NCBI RefSeq assembly: GCF_050571805.1
Contig: NZ_CP192219.1
Length of the DNA stretch: 64,000 bases
Direction: 5' to 3' (one strand)
DNA from: Halodesulfovibrio aestuarii
Lineage (GTDB): Bacteria > Desulfobacterota > Desulfovibrionia > Desulfovibrionales > Desulfovibrionaceae
The notes beneath the pieces are model-generated. The model was not told where the DNA came from, did no database searches, and worked only from the letters and a program-made list of their open reading frames with translations. Below are positions 1-8,453 of this stretch, in pieces (within the stretch, counting starts at the first letter, position 1; each line of letters opens with the position of its first letter). The position numbers and the translations under genes are program-made.

Positions 1-104
1 AGCCCTGGCAACTCATTCGTTCAATCCGTAACGATATGGTTCTCCGTTGCGCGCCCAGCTCCTTCAGTTATTAAAGATGCTCTCTTACCAGCTAGTACAA
101 TTCC
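1..104. other. Left edge, no gene seen
   Basis: No open frame with a ribosome binding site is visible in this edge stretch. It lies downstream of the minus-strand gene that ends at 105, and no clear terminator hairpin is seen. Confidence 0.4.
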
Positions 105-302
105 TTAATCAAAGCTGTTCCAATGCCCGCAATTTTCACAAGAGAAAGAAGATAAAATATACGTATCGCCTTCCTTAGTAACATCTACTTGATTAAGATG
201 CCCACAATTTTCACACGGAATTAAGGCTACAGATCTCTCAGGATCAAAATCAAAAATTTCCCCTTCAATAGTGATGCTGTCACTAAACTGATCCATATTC
301 AT
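105..302 (-). CDS. Small protein with two CxxCGH/CxxCG zinc-knuckle motifs
   Basis: A 65-residue acidic protein of unknown function. It contains two pairs of cysteines in the form C-E-N-C-G-H, one mid-protein and one near the C-terminus, which together would form a single zinc ribbon. There is no signal peptide or membrane segment. The start is chosen at 302 because AGGAG lies about six bases upstream; an in-frame ATG at 305 is the alternative. It stands alone, with the first tRNA-Tyr gene divergent from it. The metal-binding idea rests only on the cysteine pattern. Confidence 0.65.
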   Translation of the reverse strand: MNMDQFSDSITIEGEIFDFDPERSVALIPCENCGHLNQVDVTKEGDTYILSSFSCENCGHWNSFD

Positions 303-480
303 CATCAACTCCTTACACTACATATTTTTTAGAGTATCAGTTTCAATATATCGCATGTAACCATGCACAGCAACGGTAAGAGAAAACTCAATACCAATAT
401 CGAAAAATCGAGAAATTTCCCCTCCAAACAATCCATATCTACTTCAACGTACCAAAAAATTAAAAAATATATTTTTTCGC

Positions 481-509
481 TTGCCAAACTCAACTGACAT
501 GCGTAGAAC
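481..509 (+). promoter_or_regulatory. Promoter of first tRNA-Tyr gene
   Basis: TTGCCA at 481-486 and TAGAAC at 504-509 are separated by 17 bases and lie about 50 bases before the tRNA. The same two hexamers with the same spacing precede the second tRNA-Tyr copy, although the spacer between them differs. That conservation supports the call. Confidence 0.6.
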
Positions 510-557
510 CCGTTTCCGTTGTCAGGGAATTTATTCTACAGACAACGCACACAATCA

Positions 558-643
558 GGTGGGGTTCCCGAGTGGCCAAAGGGAACAGACTGTAAATCTG
601 TCGGCGTACGCCTTCGGAGGTTCAAATCCTCCCCCCACCACCA
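558..643 (+). tRNA. tRNA-Tyr (GTA), copy 1
   Basis: An 86-base class II tRNA. The acceptor stem GGTGGGG pairs with CCCCACC, followed by discriminator A and an encoded CCA. The anticodon loop carries GTA, a long variable arm is present, and the T loop is TTCAAAT. It is identical in sequence to the copy at 1688-1773. It is flanked by its own promoter and a rho-independent terminator, so it is a single-gene transcription unit. Confidence 0.97.
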
Positions 644-652
644 CGTCATTAA

Positions 653-677
653 AGTCAGTCGTAAGACTGACTTTTTT
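653..677 (+). terminator. Terminator after tRNA-Tyr copy 1
   Basis: An 8-bp stem AGTCAGTC/GACTGACT with a GTAA loop and a T run, ten bases after the tRNA. Confidence 0.85.
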
Positions 678-1087
678 GCGTTTAAGGCATACTGGACTGG
701 ACAACCGGCATAGGTTGCGAAACTAGAACTATTCCACGACAGCAACAAGATATTTTCTACACAGAATTAATAGTAAAAAAGCCAGTCATAAGACTGGCTT
801 TTTTTGTGTGATCTCGTAACTCTCATGTCTGAATTCTCACAAAGTTAAGCTAGATGCATTCCTTCTCCCCAAAGTCGGAAATGCCTTAACTGTTGTACTC
901 ATACCCTAGCGCTTCTCTGAACTGATGTTCGAGCCTTTCAGTCCGTATTAGATTAGCTCAGGAACCTTGAAGGTAATTCAAGCCGTTTCAAAAGCACTTA
1001 TAGCGACGTTTGCGGCCAATCTCCCATCTCAAACAAGTTTAACTGATTGATTTTCATAAAAAAAAGTTTGTTACCAATCTTCTACCA
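678..1087. other. Gene-free stretch with a second terminator-like hairpin
   Basis: No convincing gene. At 781-805 there is a GCCAGTC/GACTGGC stem with an ATAA loop and seven T's. It is nearly the same hairpin as the one at 653-677, so it may be a duplicated terminator or the end of an unrecognised short RNA. The rest shows no clear structure. Confidence 0.5.
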
Positions 1088-1297
1088 CTATTGCGGGCGT
1101 TGCGTGGCAGGAACTGAACGTTCAAATTTGGCCTGACTATAAACTTCACTTAACAGTTGATCCGCCACGCCGTTTAATCGTTTCTGTAAACCAGATGGCA
1201 GTGCTTCAATCTCTTCTGCAAGCTCAGCCATCAGGCTAAATAAATTATCTGAAAAATATCTGCTTTTTGGGTCGGTCTTGGGTGCTGCTTTAGGCAT
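1088..1297 (-). CDS. Small basic protein of unknown function
   Basis: A 69-residue soluble protein starting MPKAAPKTDPKS, with a predicted helical middle segment rich in Glu and Leu. The start at 1297 is favoured by a strong GGAGGGG sequence just upstream; the longer open frame begins without one. It sits between the two tRNA-Tyr units, on the opposite strand. I do not recognise the family. The alternative is a chance frame, but the ribosome binding site argues against that. Confidence 0.55.
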   Translation of the reverse strand: MPKAAPKTDPKSRYFSDNLFSLMAELAEEIEALPSGLQKRLNGVADQLLSEVYSQAKFERSVPATQRPQ

Positions 1298-1613
1298 TTT
1301 CCCCTCCGTAGATTGCGTTTTCTCCCATCGTTCCACTTTCAATTTAAAAAACATGCGTAGGGTCTGTTTCAAAAAGAATTGGCGCATTCAATTTGATGCA
1401 TGGTTACCATTAGGAAACGATAGAAGTGTGTTGCTTATTTATAGTACGTCTAGTCTCTATTTTAATTGATCTAAATCACATAATGAAAAAATCTAACGTG
1501 TTGGCTAAAGTTTCTTGACAGAATTTGCAAACATTATTTTGCTTTTTGACCATTTTTTTGTTGTAGTTATTGATTAACTTTAGAAAAAACGCCCCAAAAA
1601 CGTGACTTTTAGC
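1298..1613. other. AT-rich gap before second tRNA-Tyr
   Basis: No gene seen. It probably contains the promoter of the minus-strand gene ending at 1088. A TTGACA at about 1516 has no convincing partner. Confidence 0.4.
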
Positions 1614-1642
1614 TTGCCAAAATCATTTAGTCTGCGTAGAAC
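1614..1642 (+). promoter_or_regulatory. Promoter of second tRNA-Tyr gene
   Basis: TTGCCA at 1614-1619 and TAGAAC at 1637-1642 with a 17-base spacer. Both hexamers match those upstream of tRNA-Tyr copy 1. Confidence 0.6.
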
Positions 1643-1687
1643 CCTTTTCGTTGTCAAGGAACACGGATTCCTAGCAAAACCATATAT

Positions 1688-1773
1688 GGTGGGGTTCCCG
1701 AGTGGCCAAAGGGAACAGACTGTAAATCTGTCGGCGTACGCCTTCGGAGGTTCAAATCCTCCCCCCACCACCA
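1688..1773 (+). tRNA. tRNA-Tyr (GTA), copy 2
   Basis: Identical to the tRNA at 558-643 over all 86 bases, including the encoded CCA. The immediate upstream sequence is similar but diverged, which suggests duplication of a promoter-plus-tRNA segment with the mature sequence held constant. Confidence 0.97.
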
Positions 1774-1785
1774 TGGAACACGTTT

Positions 1786-1819
1786 GCGGTTAGTTTTTTT
1801 AAACTAACCGCTTTTTTTT
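1786..1819 (+). terminator. Terminator after tRNA-Tyr copy 2
   Basis: An 11-bp stem GCGGTTAGTTT/AAACTAACCGC followed by eight T's. Confidence 0.88.
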
Positions 1820-1961
1820 GGGCCTTCATACTTTTCTTTAACTCGTCGCATACTGTGTGCCTGAAAAATAAAAAAAATCTCGAATAACATAGCACCATTT
1901 CTATACATTATAATAAAAAAAATGTTACAGTTGTGGCATATGCAACAATTGGAGATTTTTT

Positions 1962-2144
1962 ATGCAACAACCCACACGCTCACCGGAAGCAGCTAAAAAG
2001 CTTGTTTGCCCATTTCAGCTAGGGAATGCCGACTTTGCGTTTCGTTTTAAGGACGAAAACTCAGACCACGGAAAATGCATGGCAGAAAAATGCATGGCGT
2101 GGAGCGACGGCCGCTGCTTGCTGATTCCCTCCTCCCCCAAATAA
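1962..2144 (+). CDS. Small cysteine-containing protein, unknown
   Basis: A 60-residue protein with C-terminal GKCMAEKCMAW and GRCLL segments plus an N-terminal Cys-Pro-Phe. This gives four cysteines in a spacing that could bind zinc or a cluster. A TTGGAG sequence lies about ten bases before the ATG and a strong terminator follows, so it looks like a genuine single-gene unit. I do not know a function. Confidence 0.6.
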   Translation: MQQPTRSPEAAKKLVCPFQLGNADFAFRFKDENSDHGKCMAEKCMAWSDGRCLLIPSSPK

Positions 2145-2165
2145 AGCACCAAACCATGTTACCAG

Positions 2166-2206
2166 ACTCAGGATCGCATCAGGCATGATGCATACCTGAG
2201 TTTTTT
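2166..2206 (+). terminator. Terminator after the 60-residue gene
   Basis: CTCAGG pairs with CCTGAG around an inner GCATCA/TGATGC hairpin, followed by six T's. Confidence 0.75.
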
Positions 2207-2864
2207 CTGTCCTGTCTCCATTTCTCCACACCACACTTGTCCCCAACGCACACTAACCTACCGTAACTTAAAATCTTATTTTTATACAATTGCAGTAGAT
2301 ATTAGTTAGTTCATTTCAAGTGCTTTTTACTCATATTTTATTGCAGTAATCAGTTTAACGACTGTAGTTAATTATGAAGAATCGAAGTACGATACAGTGC
2401 TATTCTATACTTTTCTTGTAGAGTTTATATTTCACCATTTACTCAAAATATTACGTAGCTATTACATAATATTTTGTAATGAATGTGCATTATGTTTTAT
2501 AAATCAAAATTCTTTTAGCCCATATTTAATACCATACTACTCTACTTTATTTATTTACTTTCAAAAAAAGATGTAGATCGAATTATGGTTATAGTTACCT
2601 ACCTGAACAGTATAGTTATAATAACAATCATATATTGTGTAACACCCTGTTTTAAAGAATATTATAAAGCATGGTTCATAGAAAATAGATTTCCGACCAC
2701 GCTTGTTATGTATTAATTTAATTTTTTTATGCCCGTTTTTTATATGTCTGTGCTACATTCTTAAAGAAATAGGAAAATATGGTATGCAACTATATTTTTC
2801 CCTTTTGCCGTATGTGTTGGCAAAAGGAACGTCTGTTAACTCTTGGATGGCCAGGGAGGCCAGC
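2207..2864. other. Long AT-rich region upstream of the tmc operon
   Basis: No protein-coding gene with a ribosome binding site is visible in about 650 bases. The stretch is much richer in A and T than the genes around it. It must hold the promoter and control region of the operon that starts at 2865. I could not pick a convincing sigma-70 or sigma-54 site. Confidence 0.5.
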
Positions 2865-4118
2865 ATGTATAAAACGGAAACGTGGGATTGGGAGACCGGT
2901 CAACGCACCATTGCTGACATGACACCCGACAATGACCACAAATGGCAGGAAGAAATTTTTATTTCTCCTGATGGGGAGAAGGCTTCTGCTGTTGTATGTC
3001 TAGATGATGCTGAGTTCTCAATACGGACGAATGACAATGTTTCTGAGAACACATTCGAAAAATTGTGGGAACTTACGTATGCTACCAATGGTAATCTCTG
3101 CTGCTATGCAATGCAGGATGAAGAGTGGACCATGATGGTAGATAACAAACCGTGGGAAGAAACCTACGGTTTTGTCTGGTCCCCATTGCTCAGTGCTGAT
3201 GGCAAGAACGTTGCTACGGCAGTTCAGCAGGACATGGAATACGGCATGTCCGTAAACGGAACAATCTGGGAAAACCTTTTTGAAAACGCAAACAACTTTG
3301 CGTTTAGTCCTGACGGCTCGAAATCAGCTGCAGTTGTTCAGGTTAAATCTATGGGGCAAGCCGATCTAAAAACATTCCGCAGCGGTATTTTCTCCATCGC
3401 AGTAGATGGCGTTGCATGGGATAACAATCTCATGAACGCATGGACACCTGTGTTTGATAACAATGCATACCGCGTTGCTGCACAGGTACGGCTCACACTC
3501 TACGATTACACTATTATTGCTGACAACATCCTTTGGGATAATACGTATCAGGGTGTGTGGAACCCAAGTTTTACACCGGATGGCAAGCATGTTGTTGCGC
3601 CTGTTCGTCAAGGTGGAAAATGGGGAATGGCTAAGGATGGACAACTGATATGGCAGGCTACCTACGCTAACTGTTGGCACCAGCAGTTCAGTGAAGATGG
3701 TGAAAATCTCTACGCAATTGTTGCTCCTGAATTCGGGAAGTTTACTGTTGCAGCTAATGACAAGCCCTGGAAGATGCGTTCTCCGGTTGTGACAGATCTT
3801 GCTGTTTCCCCTGACGGCAAGAATGCTGCTGCGTTGGCAAACACACTAAATAAAAATTGGCGTGTTTGTGTAAACGGTTCCGTTTGGGATGGCTCATACG
3901 ATATGGCGTGGAAACCTGTGTTCTGTCCGAACAGCGATGCGGTTGCTGCTAAAGTACGCAAAAAGGGAAAATACACAGTACTTGTTAACGGAAAAACCGT
4001 TGGCGGTGAGTTTGATATGTGCTTCGACCCTATTTTTAATACAGATGGCAGTAAAATTCTTGTCCGTGGCCTACACGATGGAAAAGCTCTACGTGTTGTT
4101 GCTAATGTGCCTAAATAA
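2865..4118 (+). CDS. tmcD: Tmc complex subunit TmcD, cytoplasmic WD40/propeller-like protein
   Basis: A 417-residue soluble protein, the first gene of the tmc cluster. It consists of repeated blocks of about 45 residues with recurring features such as SPDGK, a following alanine-rich strand, and a final W-D/W-E turn. This is the pattern of a beta-propeller. The start is set at ATG 2865 because GGGAGG lies six bases upstream; an open frame extends further upstream but encodes hydrophobic, non-conserved-looking sequence. In Desulfovibrio, TmcD is the tryptophan-rich subunit of the transmembrane TmcABCD complex that receives electrons from periplasmic cytochrome c3. The gene name rests on position and repeat character. 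Confidence 0.8.
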   Translation: MYKTETWDWETGQRTIADMTPDNDHKWQEEIFISPDGEKASAVVCLDDAEFSIRTNDNVSENTFEKLWELTYATNGNLCCYAMQDEEWTMMVDNKPWEETYGFVWSPLLSADGKNVATAVQQDMEYGMSVNGTIWENLFENANNFAFSPDGSKSAAVVQVKSMGQADLKTFRSGIFSIAVDGVAWDNNLMNAWTPVFDNNAYRVAAQVRLTLYDYTIIADNILWDNTYQGVWNPSFTPDGKHVVAPVRQGGKWGMAKDGQLIWQATYANCWHQQFSEDGENLYAIVAPEFGKFTVAANDKPWKMRSPVVTDLAVSPDGKNAAALANTLNKNWRVCVNGSVWDGSYDMAWKPVFCPNSDAVAAKVRKKGKYTVLVNGKTVGGEFDMCFDPIFNTDGSKILVRGLHDGKALRVVANVPK

Positions 4119-4136
4119 CTGACCGGAGATTTTGCT

Positions 4137-4793
4137 ATGAACAGTCTCTACAATTTTGCTGTAGGACCGTTAGCATGGGCAGCCTTTATCATTCTGGCTG
4201 TAACCGCAGTATGGCGCCTGTGGTCCATGCACTCCCTTGCTAAACAAAAAGACGCGTCATCAGTAGCCTATATGAGCTGGAAATTCAGCCTCCGCTCAAT
4301 TTTTAACTGGCTTATTCCTTACAAATCACTCGGCTGGAAAGCGAATCCAGTTCTTACTGCAGTTACTTATGTGTTCCATATTTGTTTTATTGTCCTAGTT
4401 ATTTTTGTAACTCCTCATCAGATTCTTTTGGAAAATGCGTTTGGTATTACCTACCCGACGCTCTCTTCCGATGCTGCTGATGTGCTTACTCTTATTGTCA
4501 TTGCCTGTTGCTGTTACTTTGTGTACCGCCGCGTTACCAACGTCACTGTCCGCTATGTTACCCGTACTAACGACTGGGTCAGCCTTGGTCTTGTTGCTGT
4601 TCCTTTTCTTACGGCAATACTCGGTTCATGGAGCGTAGGCGGAGAAATCATGCCGCTGCTGCACGTACTCACAGCAGAAGCTCTTATTGTGGCCATCCCG
4701 TTCACCCGTCTTGCTCATATCCTGTTCGCTCTGTTCACCAGAGCCTATATGGGATCTGAATTCGGCGGCGTTCGCCACTGTAAAGACTGGTAA
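4137..4793 (+). CDS. tmcC: Tmc complex membrane subunit TmcC (cytochrome b-like)
   Basis: A 218-residue integral membrane protein with five or so hydrophobic segments and several histidines at helix ends (for example in TPHQILL, PLLHVLTAEA and RLAHILFAL), as expected for a NarI-like b-type haem subunit. It starts 18 bases after tmcD with a CGGAG ribosome binding site. In known Tmc complexes this subunit carries electrons from the periplasmic tetrahaem cytochrome across the membrane to the cytoplasmic HdrD-like subunit. Confidence 0.88.
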   Translation: MNSLYNFAVGPLAWAAFIILAVTAVWRLWSMHSLAKQKDASSVAYMSWKFSLRSIFNWLIPYKSLGWKANPVLTAVTYVFHICFIVLVIFVTPHQILLENAFGITYPTLSSDAADVLTLIVIACCCYFVYRRVTNVTVRYVTRTNDWVSLGLVAVPFLTAILGSWSVGGEIMPLLHVLTAEALIVAIPFTRLAHILFALFTRAYMGSEFGGVRHCKDW

Positions 4794-4810
4794 CGGGACT
4801 GGAGGAAATA

Positions 4811-6124
4811 ATGAGTATTCAAGACAGAAAAATTGAGGATGAAGGTCTCTCATACGGTGTAAGTAAACTTACGACTGATAAGATCCAGCAGACATTCAAA
4901 GCTCTCATTGATAATGAAACCGGTGCCAAGCTAAAAGCCTTCTCCGAAAGCTGTGTGCGTTGCGGAATGTGCGCGGAGGCTTGCCACTTCTTCGTGTCTC
5001 ACGGCAACGATCCTTCCTACTCCCCTGTGGGTAAAGTCTCCCAGACTATGACCAAGCTCCTTGCAAACGACGGCAAGGTGACTCCTGACGATATCTACGG
5101 AATGGCACAGGTCGCATATACTGAATGTAATTTGTGCCGCCGTTGTGTTCACTACTGTCCTATCGGTATTGACGTGGCCTACATTATGACCACTATTCGC
5201 CGTTTCTGTCACAAGCTTGGCGTAACACCACAGTATATTCAGGACACCGCGCACTCCCACTCCGCCACCATGAACCAGATGTGGGTAAAGGATGACGAGT
5301 GGATAGACAGCTTGTTCTGGCAGGAAGACGAAGCGCGGGAAGAGTTCCCGACTCTTCGAATCCCAATGGATAAAGAAGGCGCGGACTTCTACTACTCCGT
5401 TATTGCACCGGAACCAAAGTTCCGGACTCAGCTTATTTATCAAGCTGCCGCAATCATGAATCAAGCTGGTTGTGACTGGACTATGCCGTCCATGCCGGGC
5501 TGGGATAACAGCGATATGTGCATGTATTCCGGTGACTTTGAAATGATGGGACGATTAAAACGCCAACACTTCGAACTGGCGCAAAAGCTAAAAGTAAGCC
5601 GAATTGTCATGGGTGAATGTGGTCACGCATTCCGTTCCATTTACGACAATGGTAACCGCTGGCTTGGCTGGAAAGATTATCCAGTACCAGTAGTGCACTC
5701 CATTGAGTTCTTTGCAGAGCTTTTTGAGCAAGGACGCATCAAGCTCACCCACAAGATTCAAGAACCGGTAACCATCCATGACCCTTGTAACATCGTACGC
5801 GGCTACGGTCTTATGGATAAACTACGCTACGTAGCTCACCAGCTATGTGACAATATAGTTGAAATGTATCCTAACCGCGAACATAACTTCTGCTGTTCCG
5901 CAGGTGGCGGTGTTATCAACTGTGGTCCTCCATTCAAAAAAGTACGTGTAGAAGGCAACCTTGCTAAAGCCAACCAGCTTAAAGCAACCGGCGCTAAAAT
6001 ATGCATTGCGCCGTGCCATAACTGCCACGGCGGTCTTGAGGATGTTATCCACCATTACGACCTTGGAATCGAACTTAAATTCCTTGGCGACCTCATTTAT
6101 GAGTTAATGGAAAAACCGGAATAA
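4811..6124 (+). CDS. tmcB: Tmc complex iron-sulfur subunit TmcB (HdrD-like)
   Basis: A 437-residue cytoplasmic protein. Two [4Fe-4S] motifs lie near the N-terminus (Cys48, 51, 54, 58 and Cys106, 109, 112, 116). The C-terminal half has CCG-type cysteine clusters (DPCNIVRG, FCCSAGGG, CIAPCHNC), as in HdrD and GlpC-type proteins. In the Tmc complex it is the presumed cytoplasmic electron outlet. GGAGG lies directly upstream of the ATG. Both N-terminal clusters and the CCG motifs are intact. Confidence 0.92.
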   Translation: MSIQDRKIEDEGLSYGVSKLTTDKIQQTFKALIDNETGAKLKAFSESCVRCGMCAEACHFFVSHGNDPSYSPVGKVSQTMTKLLANDGKVTPDDIYGMAQVAYTECNLCRRCVHYCPIGIDVAYIMTTIRRFCHKLGVTPQYIQDTAHSHSATMNQMWVKDDEWIDSLFWQEDEAREEFPTLRIPMDKEGADFYYSVIAPEPKFRTQLIYQAAAIMNQAGCDWTMPSMPGWDNSDMCMYSGDFEMMGRLKRQHFELAQKLKVSRIVMGECGHAFRSIYDNGNRWLGWKDYPVPVVHSIEFFAELFEQGRIKLTHKIQEPVTIHDPCNIVRGYGLMDKLRYVAHQLCDNIVEMYPNREHNFCCSAGGGVINCGPPFKKVRVEGNLAKANQLKATGAKICIAPCHNCHGGLEDVIHHYDLGIELKFLGDLIYELMEKPE

Positions 6125-6136
6125 CTGGAGAGCATC

Positions 6137-6529
6137 ATGAACAAAGTATTAACTTCGATACTGATGGTCTTTGCCTTCATGCTCACCGTTCCGGTAGCAT
6201 CCGCAGTTGCTGAAGGCATGCCTGAAGGACAAATGGACGTACCGGAGCTTGCTCCGTTTAAATACGCACCAGCCTCTTTCGACCACGATCCGCATAACGA
6301 AAAAGCAGGGTTGGAAGACGACTGCACCGCCTGTCACCACGGTAGCCAAGACGGCATGAAGGTTCAGGAATATGATGAAGAACTTCCATGTGCAGACTGT
6401 CACACCGTAAAAAAGAAAAAAGGCGTAACGCCATTGCGCAGAGCATTCCACCTGCAGTGCATTACATGCCATGAAAAACAGAACAAAGGCCCAGTGCAGT
6501 GTAAATCCTGCCACCAACCTGAAAAATAG
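6137..6529 (+). CDS. tmcA: Tetrahaem cytochrome c3, type II (TmcA)
   Basis: A 130-residue precursor with an N-terminal signal peptide ending near Ala-Glu at 23-26. It contains four CxxCH haem-attachment motifs at residues 63-67, 85-89, 108-112 and 122-126, and several further histidines as distal ligands. This is the length and haem count of the acidic (type II) cytochrome c3 of Desulfovibrio, which accepts electrons from hydrogenase-reduced type I c3 in the periplasm and passes them to the Tmc membrane complex. It is the fourth gene of the operon, 12 bases after tmcB. Confidence 0.95.
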   Translation: MNKVLTSILMVFAFMLTVPVASAVAEGMPEGQMDVPELAPFKYAPASFDHDPHNEKAGLEDDCTACHHGSQDGMKVQEYDEELPCADCHTVKKKKGVTPLRRAFHLQCITCHEKQNKGPVQCKSCHQPEK

Positions 6530-6550
6530 CATGTTAACAGGAGAAGCAGC

Positions 6551-7084
6551 ATGGAAGGACTCATCCTCGCACATGATGGAACACTCCGGCTAAACGATAC
6601 CGCCGCTGCGGACGTAATCAGCTGCCTTAGACATAAGGTTGTGTTTGAGGATGGAGTAACACTGCGCTCAGTTTTTTCCTTGTTTTCTACGTATCCAGAG
6701 ACACTTCGCCTGAATCCATTTTTGCAGGGAGCCTGCGATGATGCAGCTGCCTGCAAAAATTCAGGATGCACGACAGAGGAATTCACGCATTTGGAACTCT
6801 ATAGACAACTGGAGATGACAGGTGCTCCCGGTACGCCGGAAATGAACATCCATACTCTGGTACGCGGCATAAACGACACAGGTAGGCATGAGTTGCGGTT
6901 TTTCCGTCTCGACACCCTGTTAGACATGCCTTTATTGCTCGGCCAAATGCGTCATGTACTATTCGGAGATAGAACAAGTGAGCTTTACTGCAACACAACG
7001 TTCTCTCTCTTTGAAGTAATCGAAGGGATTGCCTGGGAACTAAGTTTCCAAGGAGGATCCCTTACATGCAGCCTTAGGAGGTAG
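6551..7084 (+). CDS. Unknown protein of the tmc cluster
   Basis: A 177-residue soluble protein with no family I can name. It is acidic, has no signal peptide, and carries a short cysteine group CDDAAACKNSGC near the middle. I recall an equivalent small hypothetical gene at this position, between tmcA and a universal stress gene, in other Desulfovibrio genomes, so it is probably a conserved accessory of the complex. Its final codons (AGG AGG TAG) double as the ribosome binding site of the next gene, which suggests translational coupling. Confidence 0.7.
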   Translation: MEGLILAHDGTLRLNDTAAADVISCLRHKVVFEDGVTLRSVFSLFSTYPETLRLNPFLQGACDDAAACKNSGCTTEEFTHLELYRQLEMTGAPGTPEMNIHTLVRGINDTGRHELRFFRLDTLLDMPLLLGQMRHVLFGDRTSELYCNTTFSLFEVIEGIAWELSFQGGSLTCSLRR

Positions 7085-7087
7085 CAT

Positions 7088-7993
7088 ATGTTTAAGAAAA
7101 TTCTGTTCGCTACATCAGCTTCTCCCGCTTGTGACAACGCAGCCAAAGTTTCTTTTGACCTCGCACAAAAAAACAATGCTAAACTGTATGCCCTGCATGT
7201 TCTAGGAGTTCCATCCCGGGGCTTCAGTACTACAGTGACAGACCTTCGCACTGGCGAAGAAGAAACCGTAGACGCTGATTACCGAGACTGGGTAATGGAA
7301 GAATTAACCACAACCTATGCAACTCAACTGACTGAATACAAAGACACAGCACTGGAACTTGCCGTTGGCGTTCCTGCTACAGAAATCCTGCGCTTTGCAC
7401 GCAAGGAAGGGGTTGATCTTATTGTTATGGGTGCAAACACTCGTGATGATGACCCAGAATCTGCCCGTTCCCGCTCTATTGTTGGTCGCACCATGGAAAA
7501 AGTAGCGCGTCTTGCCAAGTGTCCTGTGCTCATTGTGAACAGACCATGCACAACCTGCTGGAAACTTTTCTCTAACATCGTGTACTGCACGGACTTCTCC
7601 CCTGCAGCAGACAACGCATTCGAGTTTGCCCACGCAACAGCTAAAGAGATTGGTGCAAAGCTCAATATCTTCCACGCATTCGATATTACCAGTTCAAAAA
7701 TGGGCCTTTTCCCATCTCAGAACGATATTGAACGCCAGCTAGAATTGGCGCAGAAGAAAATTGACGAACGCTATGTTTCCAAACTGAAAGACTATGACAA
7801 CTATGATGTAGAAATTTGGGAAGGCACCCCGTACGTTGAAATTCTTAAATTTGCACGGGAAAAACAAGCCGACCTAATCATCATGGCACACCATACTGCT
7901 GAAGTTCCAGCAGAAGACGCAGAACTTGGCAGCACGGTTGAACAGGTTGTTGTCCGTTCCGCCTGCCCTGTCGCCAGTGTGTCGCGTGCATAA
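7088..7993 (+). CDS. Tandem universal stress protein (two UspA domains)
   Basis: A 301-residue protein made of two UspA folds (about 1-150 and 155-300). Each has the (D/H)LIVMGAN or ADLIIMAHH strand followed by a G-x9-G-(S/T) type nucleotide segment (RSIVGRTMEKV; LGSTVEQVV). UspA proteins are cytoplasmic nucleotide-binding stress proteins. Only three bases separate it from the previous stop, and it shares the operon with the Tmc complex, which hints at a role in redox or energy stress. The AGGAGG lies within the end of the upstream gene. Confidence 0.9.
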   Translation: MFKKILFATSASPACDNAAKVSFDLAQKNNAKLYALHVLGVPSRGFSTTVTDLRTGEEETVDADYRDWVMEELTTTYATQLTEYKDTALELAVGVPATEILRFARKEGVDLIVMGANTRDDDPESARSRSIVGRTMEKVARLAKCPVLIVNRPCTTCWKLFSNIVYCTDFSPAADNAFEFAHATAKEIGAKLNIFHAFDITSSKMGLFPSQNDIERQLELAQKKIDERYVSKLKDYDNYDVEIWEGTPYVEILKFAREKQADLIIMAHHTAEVPAEDAELGSTVEQVVVRSACPVASVSRA

Positions 7994-8019
7994 AGACACA
8001 TGCTGGTTAGAGGTGAAAC

Positions 8020-8427
8020 ATGAATACACCGCGCGTACTTGTAGTAGATGACGAACTCAGTTTCAGGCTGTTCTTAAAAACGCTGTTCGAAACAAGTGGC
8101 ATGCGGGTAGAAAGTGCCCGTAACGGCAATGAAGGTTACGATAAAGCGCGCGCTAATAAGCCTTCTTTAATCGTACTTGATGTGATGATGCCCGAATGGG
8201 GCGGAATCAATATGTATCGGAAAATTAGAACAACGCCGGAACTGGCAGATATACCGGTAGTAATGCTTTCTGCGGTGGCTCCGGAGGGTTTTACCCATGC
8301 TCTTAACATGATAGGCATATCAGAAAAGGAACTTCCTCCACCTGAAGCCTATGTGGAAAAACCCCCGAGTCCTGAAAAATTACTTACAACGGTTCGTAGT
8401 CTGCTAAAAAAGAGTGTTTCCGAATAA
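8020..8427 (+). CDS. Single-domain response regulator
   Basis: A 135-residue CheY-like receiver without an output domain. The acidic pair Asp10-Asp11, phospho-acceptor Asp54 (VLDVMMP) and the Lys of VEKPP are present. The segment after the phosphorylation site reads MPEWGG rather than the usual MPxxdG, and an extra stretch of about ten residues precedes the conserved lysine. It is probably phosphorylated by the kinase at 8998 and acts by protein contact. Confidence 0.88.
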   Translation: MNTPRVLVVDDELSFRLFLKTLFETSGMRVESARNGNEGYDKARANKPSLIVLDVMMPEWGGINMYRKIRTTPELADIPVVMLSAVAPEGFTHALNMIGISEKELPPPEAYVEKPPSPEKLLTTVRSLLKKSVSE

Positions 8428-8453
8428 CCTGCTACTACCAAGGAGTGACGATA

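Noticed and set aside
2703..2864. An N-terminal extension of TmcD
   Set aside because: It would add a hydrophobic stretch. GGGAGG precedes ATG 2865 and nothing comparable precedes 2703.
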